A stretch of 64,000 nt of DNA, from NCBI GenBank assembly GCA_050084515.1, contig CM114273.1:620001-684000 (forward strand), in the 5' to 3' direction. A model generated the notes under the pieces. It was not told where the DNA came from and ran no database searches. It was given only the letters and a program-made list of their open reading frames with translations. Positions within the stretch are counted from its first letter, which is position 1; the number at the start of each line of letters is the position of its first letter. Of the stretch, positions 51,470 through 61,960 are shown piece after piece. Made by a program: the position numbers and the translations under genes. Source of the stretch: Blasia pusilla (Eukaryota > Marchantiophyta > Marchantiopsida > Blasiales).

Positions 51470-52490
51470 GTCCTACCATAGTCATGATGGAGACTTGGGA
51501 GCCATATATGGACCCTAAGTTGACAAGAGGTGAGCGGGGCCAGATACACCAATTTCTTATGAGAAAGAGGAGGTGTTTTGTATTTACCATGCATGATTTG
51601 GGTTCTCTGAAGGGTCCAAGGATCCGTATTGAGTTTTCGAGTGACAAGATGATTTTCTGATGACCCTACAGGTACAGTGTCATGGAGAGGGCTCTGATTC
51701 AGAGTAGGAGCCATGACTTGGTTGGAGCAGGACTAGTGGAGATGTCGCATGGAGAGTGTGCATCTACTACTATCATGCCCACCAAGAAGGATGTGCATGG
51801 CAACTGGACGGATAGGCGGATGTGTGGAGATTATCGACCTATCAATTGGTAGACGAAGTCCGATAGGTATGCCATGCCCACCCTTGAGGAGATCTTTGAT
51901 GCTATTGGGCGTGCAAAGATCTTATGTTCGTTAGATCTTCAAGCCAAATACCATGAGCTGCCTATCAGAATGGAGGACAGGCAGAAGACATTATTTTGAG
52001 GAACCGATCCTCATGGGAAGGATTGTTTGTACCAATGGCGGTCCTTACTATTTGGGTAAAAGAACGTCTGGATGAATTTCAGAGGGTCATGGATAGGATC
52101 TTGGTACGTATGGATTTTGCTAGATGTTATATTGATGACATCGTAGTCTTTAGCGCCACGGTTGAGAGCATGAGCTATATCTAGAGGAGATGTTTGGACG
52201 ATAGCAGTTACATGGGCTGAAGCTACATCCAGGAAAGTGCAAGTTCTTCTACGACCTGATTGAGTATTTGGGTCATACAATATACCCAGGGGGCCTTGGT
52301 ATTCAACAAACGAATATAGAGGCTATTTCACACATTCCATGCCCTACAGATATGAGTCGAGTTCGTGCATTCATGGGATTGACAAACTTCTTTCAACGAT
52401 ACGTCAAGGGTTTCAATTCGATTGCGAAGCCGCTAACCTTGCTAACCAAGGTGGATCAGGAGTGGCACTAGGAGGATGAGTACGAGAGAG
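51470..52490 (+). pseudogene. Element 4 reverse transcriptase, broken
   Basis: From GERGQIHQFLMRKRRCFVF through AGLVEMSHGECASTTIMPTK, KDVHGNWTDRRMCGDYRPIN, DAIGRAKILCSLDLQ, and CYIDDIVVFSATVE (52130-52165, catalytic DD) to LGHTIYPGGLGIQQTNIEAI and RAFMGLTNFFQRYVKGFNSIAK. Stops include TAG at 51850-51852, shared with element 3, and a frameshift before the YIDD block. Confidence 0.85.
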
Positions 52491-52960
52491 CATTTTAGCT
52501 ACTCAAGGACATATTGACGTCCATGCCCATATTGAGGAGATCGATTGGGGGACATCCTTTCCAGTTGCATACTGGTTGGAGCATGTTGGAGCTTGGAGCC
52601 GTGTTCACCCAGCATGACGATGAGGATAGAGGGTTCGCGGACGCTTATGCTAGTTGCTCGAACAATATTGCAAGGGCAAAATATAGCTCATATGAGGGTG
52701 AGTGCTTGGCTGCAATGTGGGCTGTTGCACATTTCAAGTGTTGTCTATTCAGAAATCCCTTTACCATTATTAGTGATCACTAGCCACTTAAGTGGTTGGA
52801 GTCTGACAAGTTTACACAAAAGCTTGCAAGGTGGGCTCTGTTGTTGCAGTAGTATGATTTCTAGATGGTGCATAGACTTGGGATGCTCAACCAAGATGCA
52901 CATGGTTTGAGTCGTAACCCATGCTCGAGCCAGCGGGATGCGACCGGAGCTCGTTGGCAT
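52490..52960 (+). pseudogene. Element 4 RNase H
   Basis: PILRRSIGGHPFQLHTGWSM, AVFTQHDDEDRGFADAYASC, SSYEGECLAAMWAVAHFKC and FTIISDH are readable in 52514-52783. TAG at 52862-52864 stands where element 3 has CAG (FQVVHRPG). It is degenerate beyond that. Confidence 0.85.
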
Positions 52961-54440
52961 GGATAATGTTATGAGGAATTGGTGGCTGGATGGCATGAGT
53001 CAGTCTTTTTGGGCTTGTTGGCTATGGAGAATCAGATTGCCGAGACTTCAATGGCAAGGTCTGATGGAGAGTCCTTAGATCGAGAGGCTAGTGAGGAAAC
53101 GACAGGTGGCCAAAACATTCACGACGATGGAGTAGTCTTGGAGTACCTGCGTACTGGCCATATCGCAAGCATAGTGGCGGGTAGAGAGCGGGATCGAATC
53201 CTACAGGTAATGGGAAGGGACACATGTGTTGCGAGTTTGGGAGGATGGTCGAGTATGTGTAGTGCCTCATCCTTTGCAGAGCGCACCTTTGGTGCATCAT
53301 GCCCATGAGGAGTTGGTTCATTTTGGAATGAAGAAGAGGTATAGCTTGCTCTATAGCAGTATTGGTGATGAGGCATGCAAACTGACGTTCAGCAGTTTGT
53401 TGCCAGATAGATGGTATGTGATCGGGTCCGAGCATCGTTCAATGCTCCTACTCCACCCACTTCCAATCAAAGGTTTAGATTATAGATGGAATTTGGATTT
53501 TGCAAGACCTTTACCTTTGACGGAGCGCCATAGTCGTTATATCTTGGTGATGGTCGAGCACTTCTCAAAGTGGATAGAGTTGGTTGATTGCCTAACAAAG
53601 CAAGTGAGGGAGTAGCATATGCCTTCCTATATCAAGTATTGAGTCATTATGATGCACTAGCTGAGGTATTGACAGACCAAAGTACAGAGCCTCGCGGGGA
53701 GTTTTAGGCCTTGTGTGATCAGGCGCTAATCAACCACCGCACCAAGTCGCAAGATCATCTTGAGGTGGATGACCTAGCGGAGAGGGTTGTAGAGACGGTG
53801 AAGAGAGGATTATGCAAGTATGGCTTGCAAAGAGGTCACCTAGGAGATGGGGACCTCCAATTTTTGTGGCTGGAAATGGGATACAAATTCAGGAGGGAGG
53901 CATCCTTAGCGTCTTTCTCACTGTACGTCTTGCCGAGAGCCAGATTTACCTACGGCCATTTGTCAAGATGTTGGCAAGGTGTTGAACCTTGATGATATTG
54001 ATGTATGGATGCATGCATATTCTCAGAGGGCTGAGTTGTTTCAGAGAGTGATGCCCATGACATTTGAGAACTTGGCGATTGCGCAACATCGGGATATGTT
54101 GAGGTATGCGACTAGTTGGGAAGGTGGTTATTGACCTTCTATCTAGAGGTTTCATTAGGGAGACTATGTCTACTTGCAGCAAACGGCACCTACAACGTTG
54201 GATGTGATGGCAGGACGCACTATCTTGAGAGTATGTGAGATTTTGCCATCTAGTGTTCTCTTATTGGAGGGACGCGTTGGTATAGTTTGGAAGGATCATG
54301 TGCGTAATTGTGCACCATATCACCTTCCTAACCTTGACGGTACAGTTGATCCAAACTTAGCAGTAGTTCCTCCAGGCTTGCGATTTATGTTGTGTGGTTT
54401 CGCCCGTGGTGTAGCCACGATGCTCATCTGTGATGTGTAT
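52961..54440 (+). pseudogene. Element 4 integrase, broken, with truncated PHD finger
   Basis: Recognisable pieces: HHCC domain (HHAHEELVHFGMKKRYSLLY, about 53294-53345), LDFARPLPLTERHSRYILVM (first catalytic Asp), the AERVVETVKRGLCKYGLQRG block, and TTLDVMAGRTILRVCEILPS through WKDHVRNCAPYHLPN. The PHD finger begins MLCGFARGVATMLICD (54389-54433). It is then cut by a deletion that joins it to the end of the A repeat at a shared GTGATG. Stops and frameshifts are numerous. Confidence 0.8.
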
Positions 54441-54918
54441 GCGTACGACAGTTGTCACGTCTCTTAAGATAGATCGGCGGGATCTAGTAGAGCGCCTTCG
54501 GAGATAGTGTAGGATAACTTGAGGACGTTAAGGATGACCTACTAAGGCCACGGGTAACTTGCGAGAGCAGGTTTTCCCTTCGTTTCAGCTCATTTGGAGC
54601 TATATAGAGAAACTTACTATTTTGGGCAAGTTTCTATTTGGAATATAGTTGAATTTGCACATTGGGAAGTGGCCCTTGACCCGTTACAACAACTCAAGAG
54701 CCAAGGAGGTGACCTGCGAGCATAGATTACCGATGAGAGAGCTTGGGAGAGGGAAGGGGGTATACCTTCAAGAGAGAGAGAGAGAGCTTGAGAGCTCATT
54801 CTCTTTTCGTTAAACCTCTTGGCATGAGGCGGCGGAGATATGCTCCACATTGCCTTGTGTGTGTAACCCAAACCTCTCATTAAGAGAGTGGGTTTGGTTT
54901 GACATGAGAGAGAGTGCA
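54431..54918 (+). repeat. Element 4 3' repeats: end of A, then B truncated by element 3
   Basis: GATGTGTATGCGTACGACAGT is the last 20 or so bases of an A segment. B starts TGTCACGTCTCTTAAGATAG at 54453 and runs to AGAGAGTGCA at 54918. Element 3 begins at 54919 inside this repeat. GTGCA (54914-54918) is its candidate target-site sequence. Confidence 0.85.
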
Positions 54919-55430
54919 TGTCACATCTTTTAGGATAGATAGGTGAGATGTAGTAGAGCGCCTTCATGAGTAGTGGAGGACAAGCTCACTAGGTCGAGGA
55001 TGACCTGCTAAGGCCCCGCGAAACTTGAGAGCGTAGGTTTCCCCTTCGTTTCGGCTCATTTGGAGCCATATTGAGGAACTTACTATTTTAGGTAAGTATC
55101 ATTTTGAGTATATGATCAAATTTCTATTTTGGGTAAGTGACCCTTGACCTCCTACATCAAGTCAAGAGCCAAGGAGGTAACTTGGGAGAATAGGTTACAA
55201 TGGAGAGAGTTTGGGAGAGGGGAGGGATATACCTCAAGGAGAGAGAACTTGAGAGCTCATTCTCTCTTTGTTGAACCTCTTGGCATAAGGCGGCGGAGCT
55301 ATGGTCCCTTGCCTTGTGAGTGGAACCCAAGCCTCTCATTAGGAGAGTGGGTTTGGTGTGACATGAAAGAGAGTGCACACCTTTGAGAGCTATGGTGTGA
55401 GATGGTATAGAGAGAGATTGGATCTTACTT
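54919..55430 (+). repeat. Element 3 5' terminal repeat B
   Basis: TGTCACATCTTTTAGGATAG to about GGATCTTACTTTA. It matches B at 22056-22566, 54453-54918 and 63862-64000, and in reverse 30398-30903 and 38054-38556. No A segment precedes it, and leader follows. Confidence 0.9.
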
Positions 55431-57025
55431 TACAAAGATAGAATGAGAGAGTGAGAGAGCTTCATGGGGGAGCTCGTTGGCCACTCGATGTTTTTTTTCA
55501 GGTTAGGGACTCTGCTCCCCGTTCAGTGGCTCATGGGAGTGCTCACCGGAGCAAGGGCTGCTTTGATTGTTCTTTGCATTTGCCATTTTTGTGTGGAAGA
55601 GTGGCGCGCGGAAGCGCTGCCCAATTTCTGATAGGGATTAATTATGGGGGCGGGTTGCCTGATGCCGGTGCTCTCGGGAGCACCATGTAGCTTGCTGATT
55701 TGTTTTTTTACAGGTTTTACATTTTGGTTGGGAGAAATCAGCGCGGAAGCGTTGCCAAATTTTGTGTAGGAGAAAGAGACACTGGGTTTTACAACAGTCC
55801 TTGTCAGTTTTTACTCGAATGTTAGATTCTAAATATTTTTTGATGTTGTTGTAGATCATGAAGCTGTGCACATTGTGCAACAAAGAATGCGCAATTTGGA
55901 GTTGTGAGCAAAAAGTTATGGTCAATCTTGCAAAATTGCCATTGCTAGGCGATTTTTAGGGGTTAAATTGTTCAAACCCTTAACCAGCCGCCACGCCGGT
56001 GGCGGCCGTCGCCGTCATAGTCATCGTAAACGATCTACCGTCGATAGTCAACCGTCACCGTCTCCGATAGGCCATCACCATCAATGGTCAACCGTCACCG
56101 TCAATGGTCCACCGTCCGTTGTCCACCCTTTGGTTGCTATTGCCGCCGTTACGAAGTGGAGGGTCTTCCACAACGTTCGTTGATTCTCTGACTTGCATCG
56201 CCACCATGTACTTTGTTTTGGCCACCAACGTCATCGTAGTTTCGTCATCAACTAGTGATGGCAGATGACCTCCGGTTATGGTGGTTGAGTTTTGATTTCA
56301 TGCTGCTATGCTGTGATGGGTGGTCGCTCGACGACGATCGGGTACCGTGCCGTGATGCCCGTAGCCGCAACGCACCACCGATTGCTGCGCCGTGTCGCTC
56401 GTGGCCACACCGCATTGTCTTGATCGCCGAGCCGCTCCGTCATTGTGGAGCAGAGTGTGGGTTTATTATTGATTGAGGAGGGTATGCCGCCAAATTCCGC
56501 ATCCCACCATCGAGGGCCGTGCCGTTTGTAGCCGTTCCGTGCTGCCTGCAACGCCATACCGTTATATTGGAACCACATTGTTTATCGAGGAGTTTTGAGC
56601 AGCGTCAGTATGGGAGGAGTATGACTTGATGATTCGAGGAGTTGTCTCCACGACCAAGTTGGGGTGGAGATTTGCAGTTGCTGAGGAGCGACATCGACAT
56701 GTGTTCAGGTTACCCATTATGGCTTTTTATCCTGCACGCGTAAGGGATTCTGGGATTCGGGTAGTTTATTTGGGGATATTGGGTTGTATGGATGCTGAGA
56801 GCATCATTTATGTATGTGGTTTAGGGGACATAGACCTATGTGGGATGTCCGGAGTTGAGGGTAGGTTGTCGATGAGATCATAGCATGGTCGATTTGCTGC
56901 ACCACCCTGCTTATTGCCGCACGTTACACGTCTCGGGGAGAGAGAGTGTAGATCAAGTGCTGCATGTTTGGGATGAGTGATTGAGGGATTACTCGCGAGG
57001 TTGAGAATGATCGAGTGAGAGGGGC
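55431..57025 (+). other. Element 3 5' leader (region C)
   Basis: 1.6-kb leader with GCGCGCGGAAGCGCTGCCCAA and a second AGCGCGGAAGCGTTGCCAAA motif. A short-period repeat region built on ACCGTCA / ATGGTCA lies at 56033-56125, and the CCCGTAGCCGCAACGC block at 56360. There are pyrimidine tract plus CAG acceptor-like sites (55493-55500, 55706-55712). No protein was recognised. The structured GCGGAAGCG repeats are conserved in elements 4 and M and could be a packaging or translation signal. Confidence 0.6.
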
Positions 57026-58540
57026 ATGAGGGTCATCACGGCGTCCGTTCAACACTTTGAGAGGCGAGGTGGTGAACCCGAGAGTAGCTCTAGAGGTTTT
57101 ACATGGAGTGGCGTGAGGTTCTCAGGGTCTCCATGTGAGGGACCACCTCGACCTCCTTCTTTGTCATCGTCAGAAAAGGGGGAGGATGTAGAGCAGTTTG
57201 TGAGCACATCACCACATATTGTGAGTGGTCCTACTAGTTGGGCGTACGAGATGGACGACCGAGGTAGAGGACCGCGTAGGTTTTCAGGTGCAATAGGTAC
57301 GATTGAGTTGCACGATTTCATAGGAGAGTTTAGGAGTTGGTGCAACTCCCATCGGGCCAAGAACTCTAGAGAGTTCAACCCATTTACAACATGGAACGGT
57401 ATGTTCCACCATTTAGAGGGGGCGCCCATGGACGATTACCATGAGTTCTCTCAGAGATACGTGAGATCGAGGCGTGGAGGCTCTACTATGACCCACATTA
57501 TGTGTCATGGACGGAGCCGTTCCTAGATAAGGAGGAGGAGTCAGGAGAGGCTACTTCCTCTTCCTCTAGTGATGTTTTAGGAGGGGTCACTCGTTGAGAG
57601 CAGTTGCACCGTCTACTCAGGTTCGTCCCAAGTTCAACCCCGTGGTTGAGTTTTTTGTTGAGTTGAGGGCGAGCTACCAGGGGGTACGGATGGAGAAGTT
57701 GCGGAGCATCCACGACTTCAAGAGGCGCCCAGGTGAGAGTTTGCGTGAGGCTTACACTCGCTTGCGCCGGTTGATCAACGTCACTCAGGGGTGACAAAGG
57801 CTCAGGCTATCCAATCATGGTACGCAATGCTGGACCGGACCCTGCAGACACCGGTGTGGGAGAAGGTGCTTCTTATGAACACCTTCCCTACGTTGAGAGA
57901 TGTTTTTAGGACCGCCGAGAACATTGAGCGCAACATGACGGAGGAGAGCGTAGCCACCATGGGTTCTGGGCAAGAGCAGCCGCGATTGTCTACACCACTT
58001 GTGCAACAACGTGGACTCCAAGATAGGTCGACTGTGGCACCACGAGCTCAGGGAGGATACCGAGAGGCCGTGCCACAGAGATCTGCGCCTTTATATGCGG
58101 CTCAACAACAATCACCTACTATTACTTGTTGGTCATGTGGTGGAGCCCATCATCAGCGCGATTGCGCTCGTCTGGGTCATGGACGTGTGTCTCAGCATGG
58201 AGGAGGAGATGGTGCTGCACCAGGAGGTTATCAATGTGACTATTGTCAGAGGTATGGTCATACATGCGCCAAATGTTTCAGTTTACATCCTAAGTTACGT
58301 CCGGACCGAGGTCCAGAGAGGGCACCAGAGCGAGTAGACGGTCCGGGTGGGCCTAGAGATCGTGCCCAGGTGGTCCCGTTAGGGGACGAGGAGCTGGAGT
58401 TGCCCGACACGGTGGTGGAGCTACCCGTGGAGGAGGTAGAGTCCTACCACCTAGACGCGTCGAGGGAGATGCCGGGCGTGAGGCTAGGATGGCTGCTCAG
58501 ATACATCAACTACGTGAGCATATTGCCGCTATGGTATTGA
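57026..58540 (+). pseudogene. Element 3 Gag, mostly open
   Basis: 57026 starts MRVITASVQHFERRGGEPES, with Ser-rich N-terminus and MDDRGRGPRRFSGAIGTIEL. A frameshift near 57465 and another near 57790 separate three open pieces (57026-57526, 57594-57794, 57791-58540). The capsid-like part has VVEFFVELRASYQGVRMEKL and GESLREAYTRLRRLINVTQ. The last piece has two zinc knuckles: CWSCGGAHHQRDC (unusual CX2CX3HX4C spacing) and CDYCQRYGHTCAKC (canonical CX2CX4HX4C). The acidic/hydrophobic tail follows. In the capsid end it keeps CAG where elements 2, 4 and M have TAG. Confidence 0.85.
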
Positions 58541-59907
58541 GATTACCCAATGCCAGATCCGTGGCATCGACATCATATGGAGCAGCCAGAGATATGGAGG
58601 ATCCTTGTTGGATGTGCGGGGTTGCCCAAATGGAGGCAGCCGCAGTTGTGACGTATGGAGCAGCCGCAGAGTTGGATCCACAGCGAGGGAAAGCCAAGAA
58701 ATATACTAGGTTTCCTCAGTCTTTCACGTTGTCCGAGGCGATGAGGACCCCATCGATGGATCCTGATCAAAGTTCCTGGAGAGTTGGTGATGTTTTTGGT
58801 GTGTAGGCACGGAGGGCGATGAGGGAAGCAAGTGCGACGATTCCTATTGTTGATGCTCAGGAGGGGCATGTGTCGAGCACGTTGTTGGGGGCGGCCACCC
58901 TTGTGTATTGCGCTCCTTTACTTTATGCTTCCGATGTTATGACATTGGGGGGTATGCCCGCCGAGGCTTTTCGGCTGGCAGATACGCTATGTGAGCGTGG
59001 AGTTGCAGTTCCTGCATCACGTTCAGAGGTGATTGCAGAGGAGGTGATGGACCTGTCCTTGGAGCGGATGCTCCGGCGGTCCACGTTAGATTCATGGTAG
59101 GTTGCGGCTGCTAGGATGGCGGAGATGCCCGCTTGACCCGCGATAGAGCATGTCATGGCTTCTCCTGGTGTTATGTTGCTAGATAACCGAGGAGAGGTCT
59201 TCTTGTTAGTGAGTCCCGGAGGTAGAGCTTTTAGTCCGCAGCGCGTCATGTTGGATTCAGGAGCGCAACCCTTGATGTTGGGGAAAGCGTCATTCAGAGG
59301 ATTGGGCTTGACTAGAGCCGATGTGGAGCATTGTCCATTTTGGATACGAACATCCTTGGGTGGAGCGAGTACCACACAGTATATCACCCGACATGAGGTC
59401 GTGGTGAGGATTCGCCCGGGACATCCTACAGATGAGTCCGTGGTGCGAGCCAAGGCGATAGTGACTGATGCACAGTCCTACCAGGTCTTGGTTGGTGGTG
59501 CAATGTTATACCCCATGGGGTTTTCTGTGGATTACTGGGAGGAGTCAATGTCCTACAGACCAAGATGGCAGTCAAGTGATGGGCGCCTAAGCTCATTACC
59601 TGTTTGATTCACAGGTGCAGTGATCGAGCGACGGCTAGGAGAGGTGGCGACCTTAGCAGCATTTAGCAGTGCCATCACTTGGCCTAGTGATTTGATTGAG
59701 GGACATGCAGAGGATACTCCCGTTTCTGACATTTCTATAGAGAGGAGTGTTATGGTAGCCACATCATTCTGTGGAGGAGAGGTGCCGTTGTGGGGCTCGA
59801 CTGAGGAGCTTCGACGATTGGCAAACAAGCACGCGCAGACCGCGTGGAGCAAGGCGTTTGCACGAGAGCGTGACGGGTCTGAGGGACCAATCGAGTGTTG
59901 GACAAGG
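58541..59907 (+). pseudogene. Element 3 Gag tail, protease and linker
   Basis: 58489-58806 and 58819-59100 (same frame) form a spacer with PQSFTLSEAMRTPSMDPDQS. The protease piece 59155-59607 has VMLDSGAQPLMLGKASFRGL (DSG active site), TSLGGASTTQYITRHEV and QVLVGGAMLYPMGFSVDYWE. The linker 59620-59910 has ATLAAFSSAITWPSDLIEGH and SIERSVMVATSFCGGEVPLW. All are in one frame, interrupted by a few stops (59098, 59605). The linker then jumps into the methyltransferase after motif IV. Confidence 0.85.
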
Positions 59908-60483
59908 TAGCATGTTGGCTTACACTCGGTCCATGTTATTTTGGGAGATGTTGAGGGTCTTACGGCAGTTGCAGGAGCACTAGTCTTGTTCTCTAGCCTA
60001 CATTCTGGAGAATGTGCCGATCTTAGGAGACTCCAGGTCACGAGTGGTGACGAGTGCTCATCAGGTGCGTGCCTAGATCGGCCCAGCAGTGTTCTTGGAT
60101 GCGGCGAGTGTAGGTTCTAGAGCCTATCGCCTACGTCTATGGTGGACCAACTTGGTGCCCCATGCGGTGTTACGGAGAGCGTATGCGAGAGTGGAGCGCC
60201 CCTCCCATTTGTTAGTGGATTCCATTCTGGATCCAGATCGTCGATCACAGGCAGTGAGGCAGGATGATCGACCATCATTGACTATGGTCAACAGGGTAGG
60301 TAGGTCACGGGGAGCCTTGCCCACGTTTGTGAGTTTTCCCACTTCCTATGCATACAAGGAGGCCGGTCCTGGCTTGGTTTGGGATGACCAGGTTCAGCGG
60401 TTGGTGGAGCCCAACGTCGACGAGAGAGAGCGAGCAATGGGATTTCCCACTGGAATGACGGAAGTACCGTCAGTCCTACCGTA
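59908..60483 (+). pseudogene. Element 3 cytosine methyltransferase, lacking motifs I-IV and X
   Basis: Reads LFWEMLRVLRQLQEH, then after a stop AYILENVPILGDSRSR (motif VI), FLDAASVGSRAYRLRLWWTN (motif VIII region, 60087-60150), TFVSFPTSYAYKEAGPGLVW and ERERAMGFPTGMTEV. The SAM-binding motif I and catalytic PC motif are absent. The join is at GAGGGACC/AATCGAG, a short homology with element 4 (AGGGCCAATC). The C-terminal motif X block is also deleted near 60463. The enzyme is inactive by inspection. Confidence 0.88.
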
Positions 60484-61490
60484 GTCATGATGGAGACTTG
60501 GGAGCCAGATATGGGCCCTAAGTTGACAGGAGGAGAGCGGCGCTGAATACATCAGTTCCTCAAGAGTTATAGGAGTTGCTTTGTGTTTAGCATGGAGGAT
60601 TGGGTACGCTGAAGGGACCGGGGATCCGCATTGAGTTGTCAAGTGATACGTCGATCTTCTGACGACCCTATAGGTACAGTGATATGAAGAGAGCTTTGAT
60701 TCAGAGTAGGAGCCAGGAATTGGCCGGAGCAGGATTAGTGGAGATGTCGCATGGGGAGTATGTATCTGCCACTGTCATGCCCGCCAAGAAGGATGTGCAT
60801 GGCAACTGGACGGATAGGCGGATGTGTGGAAATTACCGACCTATCAATCGGTAGACGAAGCCCGATAGGTATGCCATGCCCACCCCTGAGGAGATCTTTG
60901 ATGCGATTGGTCATGCAAAGGTCTTCAGTTCATTGGATTTGCGAGCCGGATACCATCAATTGCCTATAAGATTGGAGGACATGAAGAAGACGGCATTTTG
61001 GGGCATCGATCCTCACGGGAAGGATTGTTTGTACTAGTGGCGGTTCTTACCATTTTGGTTAAAGAACGCCCCGGATGAGTTTCAGAGGGTCATGGATAGG
61101 ATCTTGGCTGATCTAGATTTTGCTAGGTGTTATATTGATGACATCATAGTCTTTAGCGCCACGGTTGAGGAGCATGAGCGACATCTAGAGGAAGTGTTTC
61201 GACGATTGCAATTACATGGGCTGAAGCTACATCCAGGCAAGTGCAAGTTCTTCTATGACCAGATTGAGTACTTGGGTCATACGATATATCCAGGGGGCCT
61301 TGGTCTCCACAGACAAAGGTAGAGGCTATCTCACGTATTTCAAGCCTTACAGATGTGAACCGTACTTGCGCATTCATGGGATTGGCGAACTTCTATCGGC
61401 GGTACGTCAAGGGATTCAGTTCGATTGCGAAGTCGCGGACCTTGCTGACCAAGGTGGATCACCAGTGGCACTGTACGGATGAGCAAGAGT
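60484..61490 (+). pseudogene. Element 3 reverse transcriptase, with in-frame TAG codons
   Basis: N-terminal segment WEPDMGPKLTGGERR, then RALIQSRSQELAGAGLVEMS, PAKKDVHGNWTDRRMCGNYR, DAIGHAKVFSSLDLRAGYHQ, DPHGKDCLY, LKNAPDEFQRVMDRI, and the catalytic CYIDDIIVFSATVE (61128-61169). A thumb/connection follows (LQLHGLKLHPGKCKFFYDQI, LGHTIYPGGLG), then after a 1-nt shift near 61318 RAFMGLANFYRRYVKG-type sequence. TAG stops occur at 60852-60854 (shared with element 4) and 61035-61037 (element 4 has CAA). The domain is complete otherwise. Confidence 0.88.
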
Positions 61491-61960
61491 GAGCATTTTA
61501 GTTGCTCAAGGACAGATTGACGTCCACGCCCATCTTGAGGAGACCGATCAGGAGGCGTCCTTTCCAGTTGCACACAGATTGGAGCATGTTGGGGCTTGGA
61601 GTGGTGCTCACCTAGCATGATGATGAGGGTAGAGAGTTCATGGTGGCTTACGCTAGCCACTCGAACAACGCTGCAGAGGCGAAGTACAACTCGTATGAGG
61701 GTGAGTGCTTGGTTGCGGTGTGGACTGTCGCGCATTTCAGGTGTTACTTATTCGGCAACCCCTTTACCATCATCACTGATCATCAACCACTGAAATGGTT
61801 GATGGAGTCCGAAAAGCTTACAGGGAAGCTTGCGAGATGAGCTCTGTTGTTGCAAGAGTATGATTTTCAGGTGGTACATAGACCTGGGATGCTCAACCAA
61901 GATGCAGATGGGTTGAGTCGTAACCCATGCCCAAGTCAGCGAGATGCGACTGGAGCTCGA
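61491..61960 (+). pseudogene. Element 3 RNase H
   Basis: LLKDRLTSTPILRRPIRRRP, QLHTDWSM, VAYASHSNNAAEAKYNSYEG, TVAHFRCYLFGNPFTIITDH and DADGLSRNPCPSQRDATGAR. TAG at 61613-61615 replaces CAG of element 4 (TQHDD), and a TGA at 61838 replaces Trp. The frame matches the downstream integrase, so RT-RH-IN-PHD is one reading frame in the ancestral element. Confidence 0.88.

Larger units (their letters stand above)
22056..54918 (+). mobile_element. Element 4: DNMT-bearing Ty3-type retrotransposon, interrupted
   Basis: A single plus-strand element is split in two by the CACTA transposon (25800-48999). The 5' half (22056-25799) has terminal repeat B, leader and gag. The 3' half (49000-54918) has protease, methyltransferase, RT, RNase H, integrase, a truncated PHD finger and the 3' terminal repeat. 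Joining gag at ...GCGATG to AGGACCCC... reproduces the uninterrupted sequence of element 3 near 58738-58748. Its 3' B repeat is cut by element 3 at 54918/54919, and the remainder should lie beyond the window. It is the oldest insertion of the nest and is heavily decayed. Confidence 0.85.
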
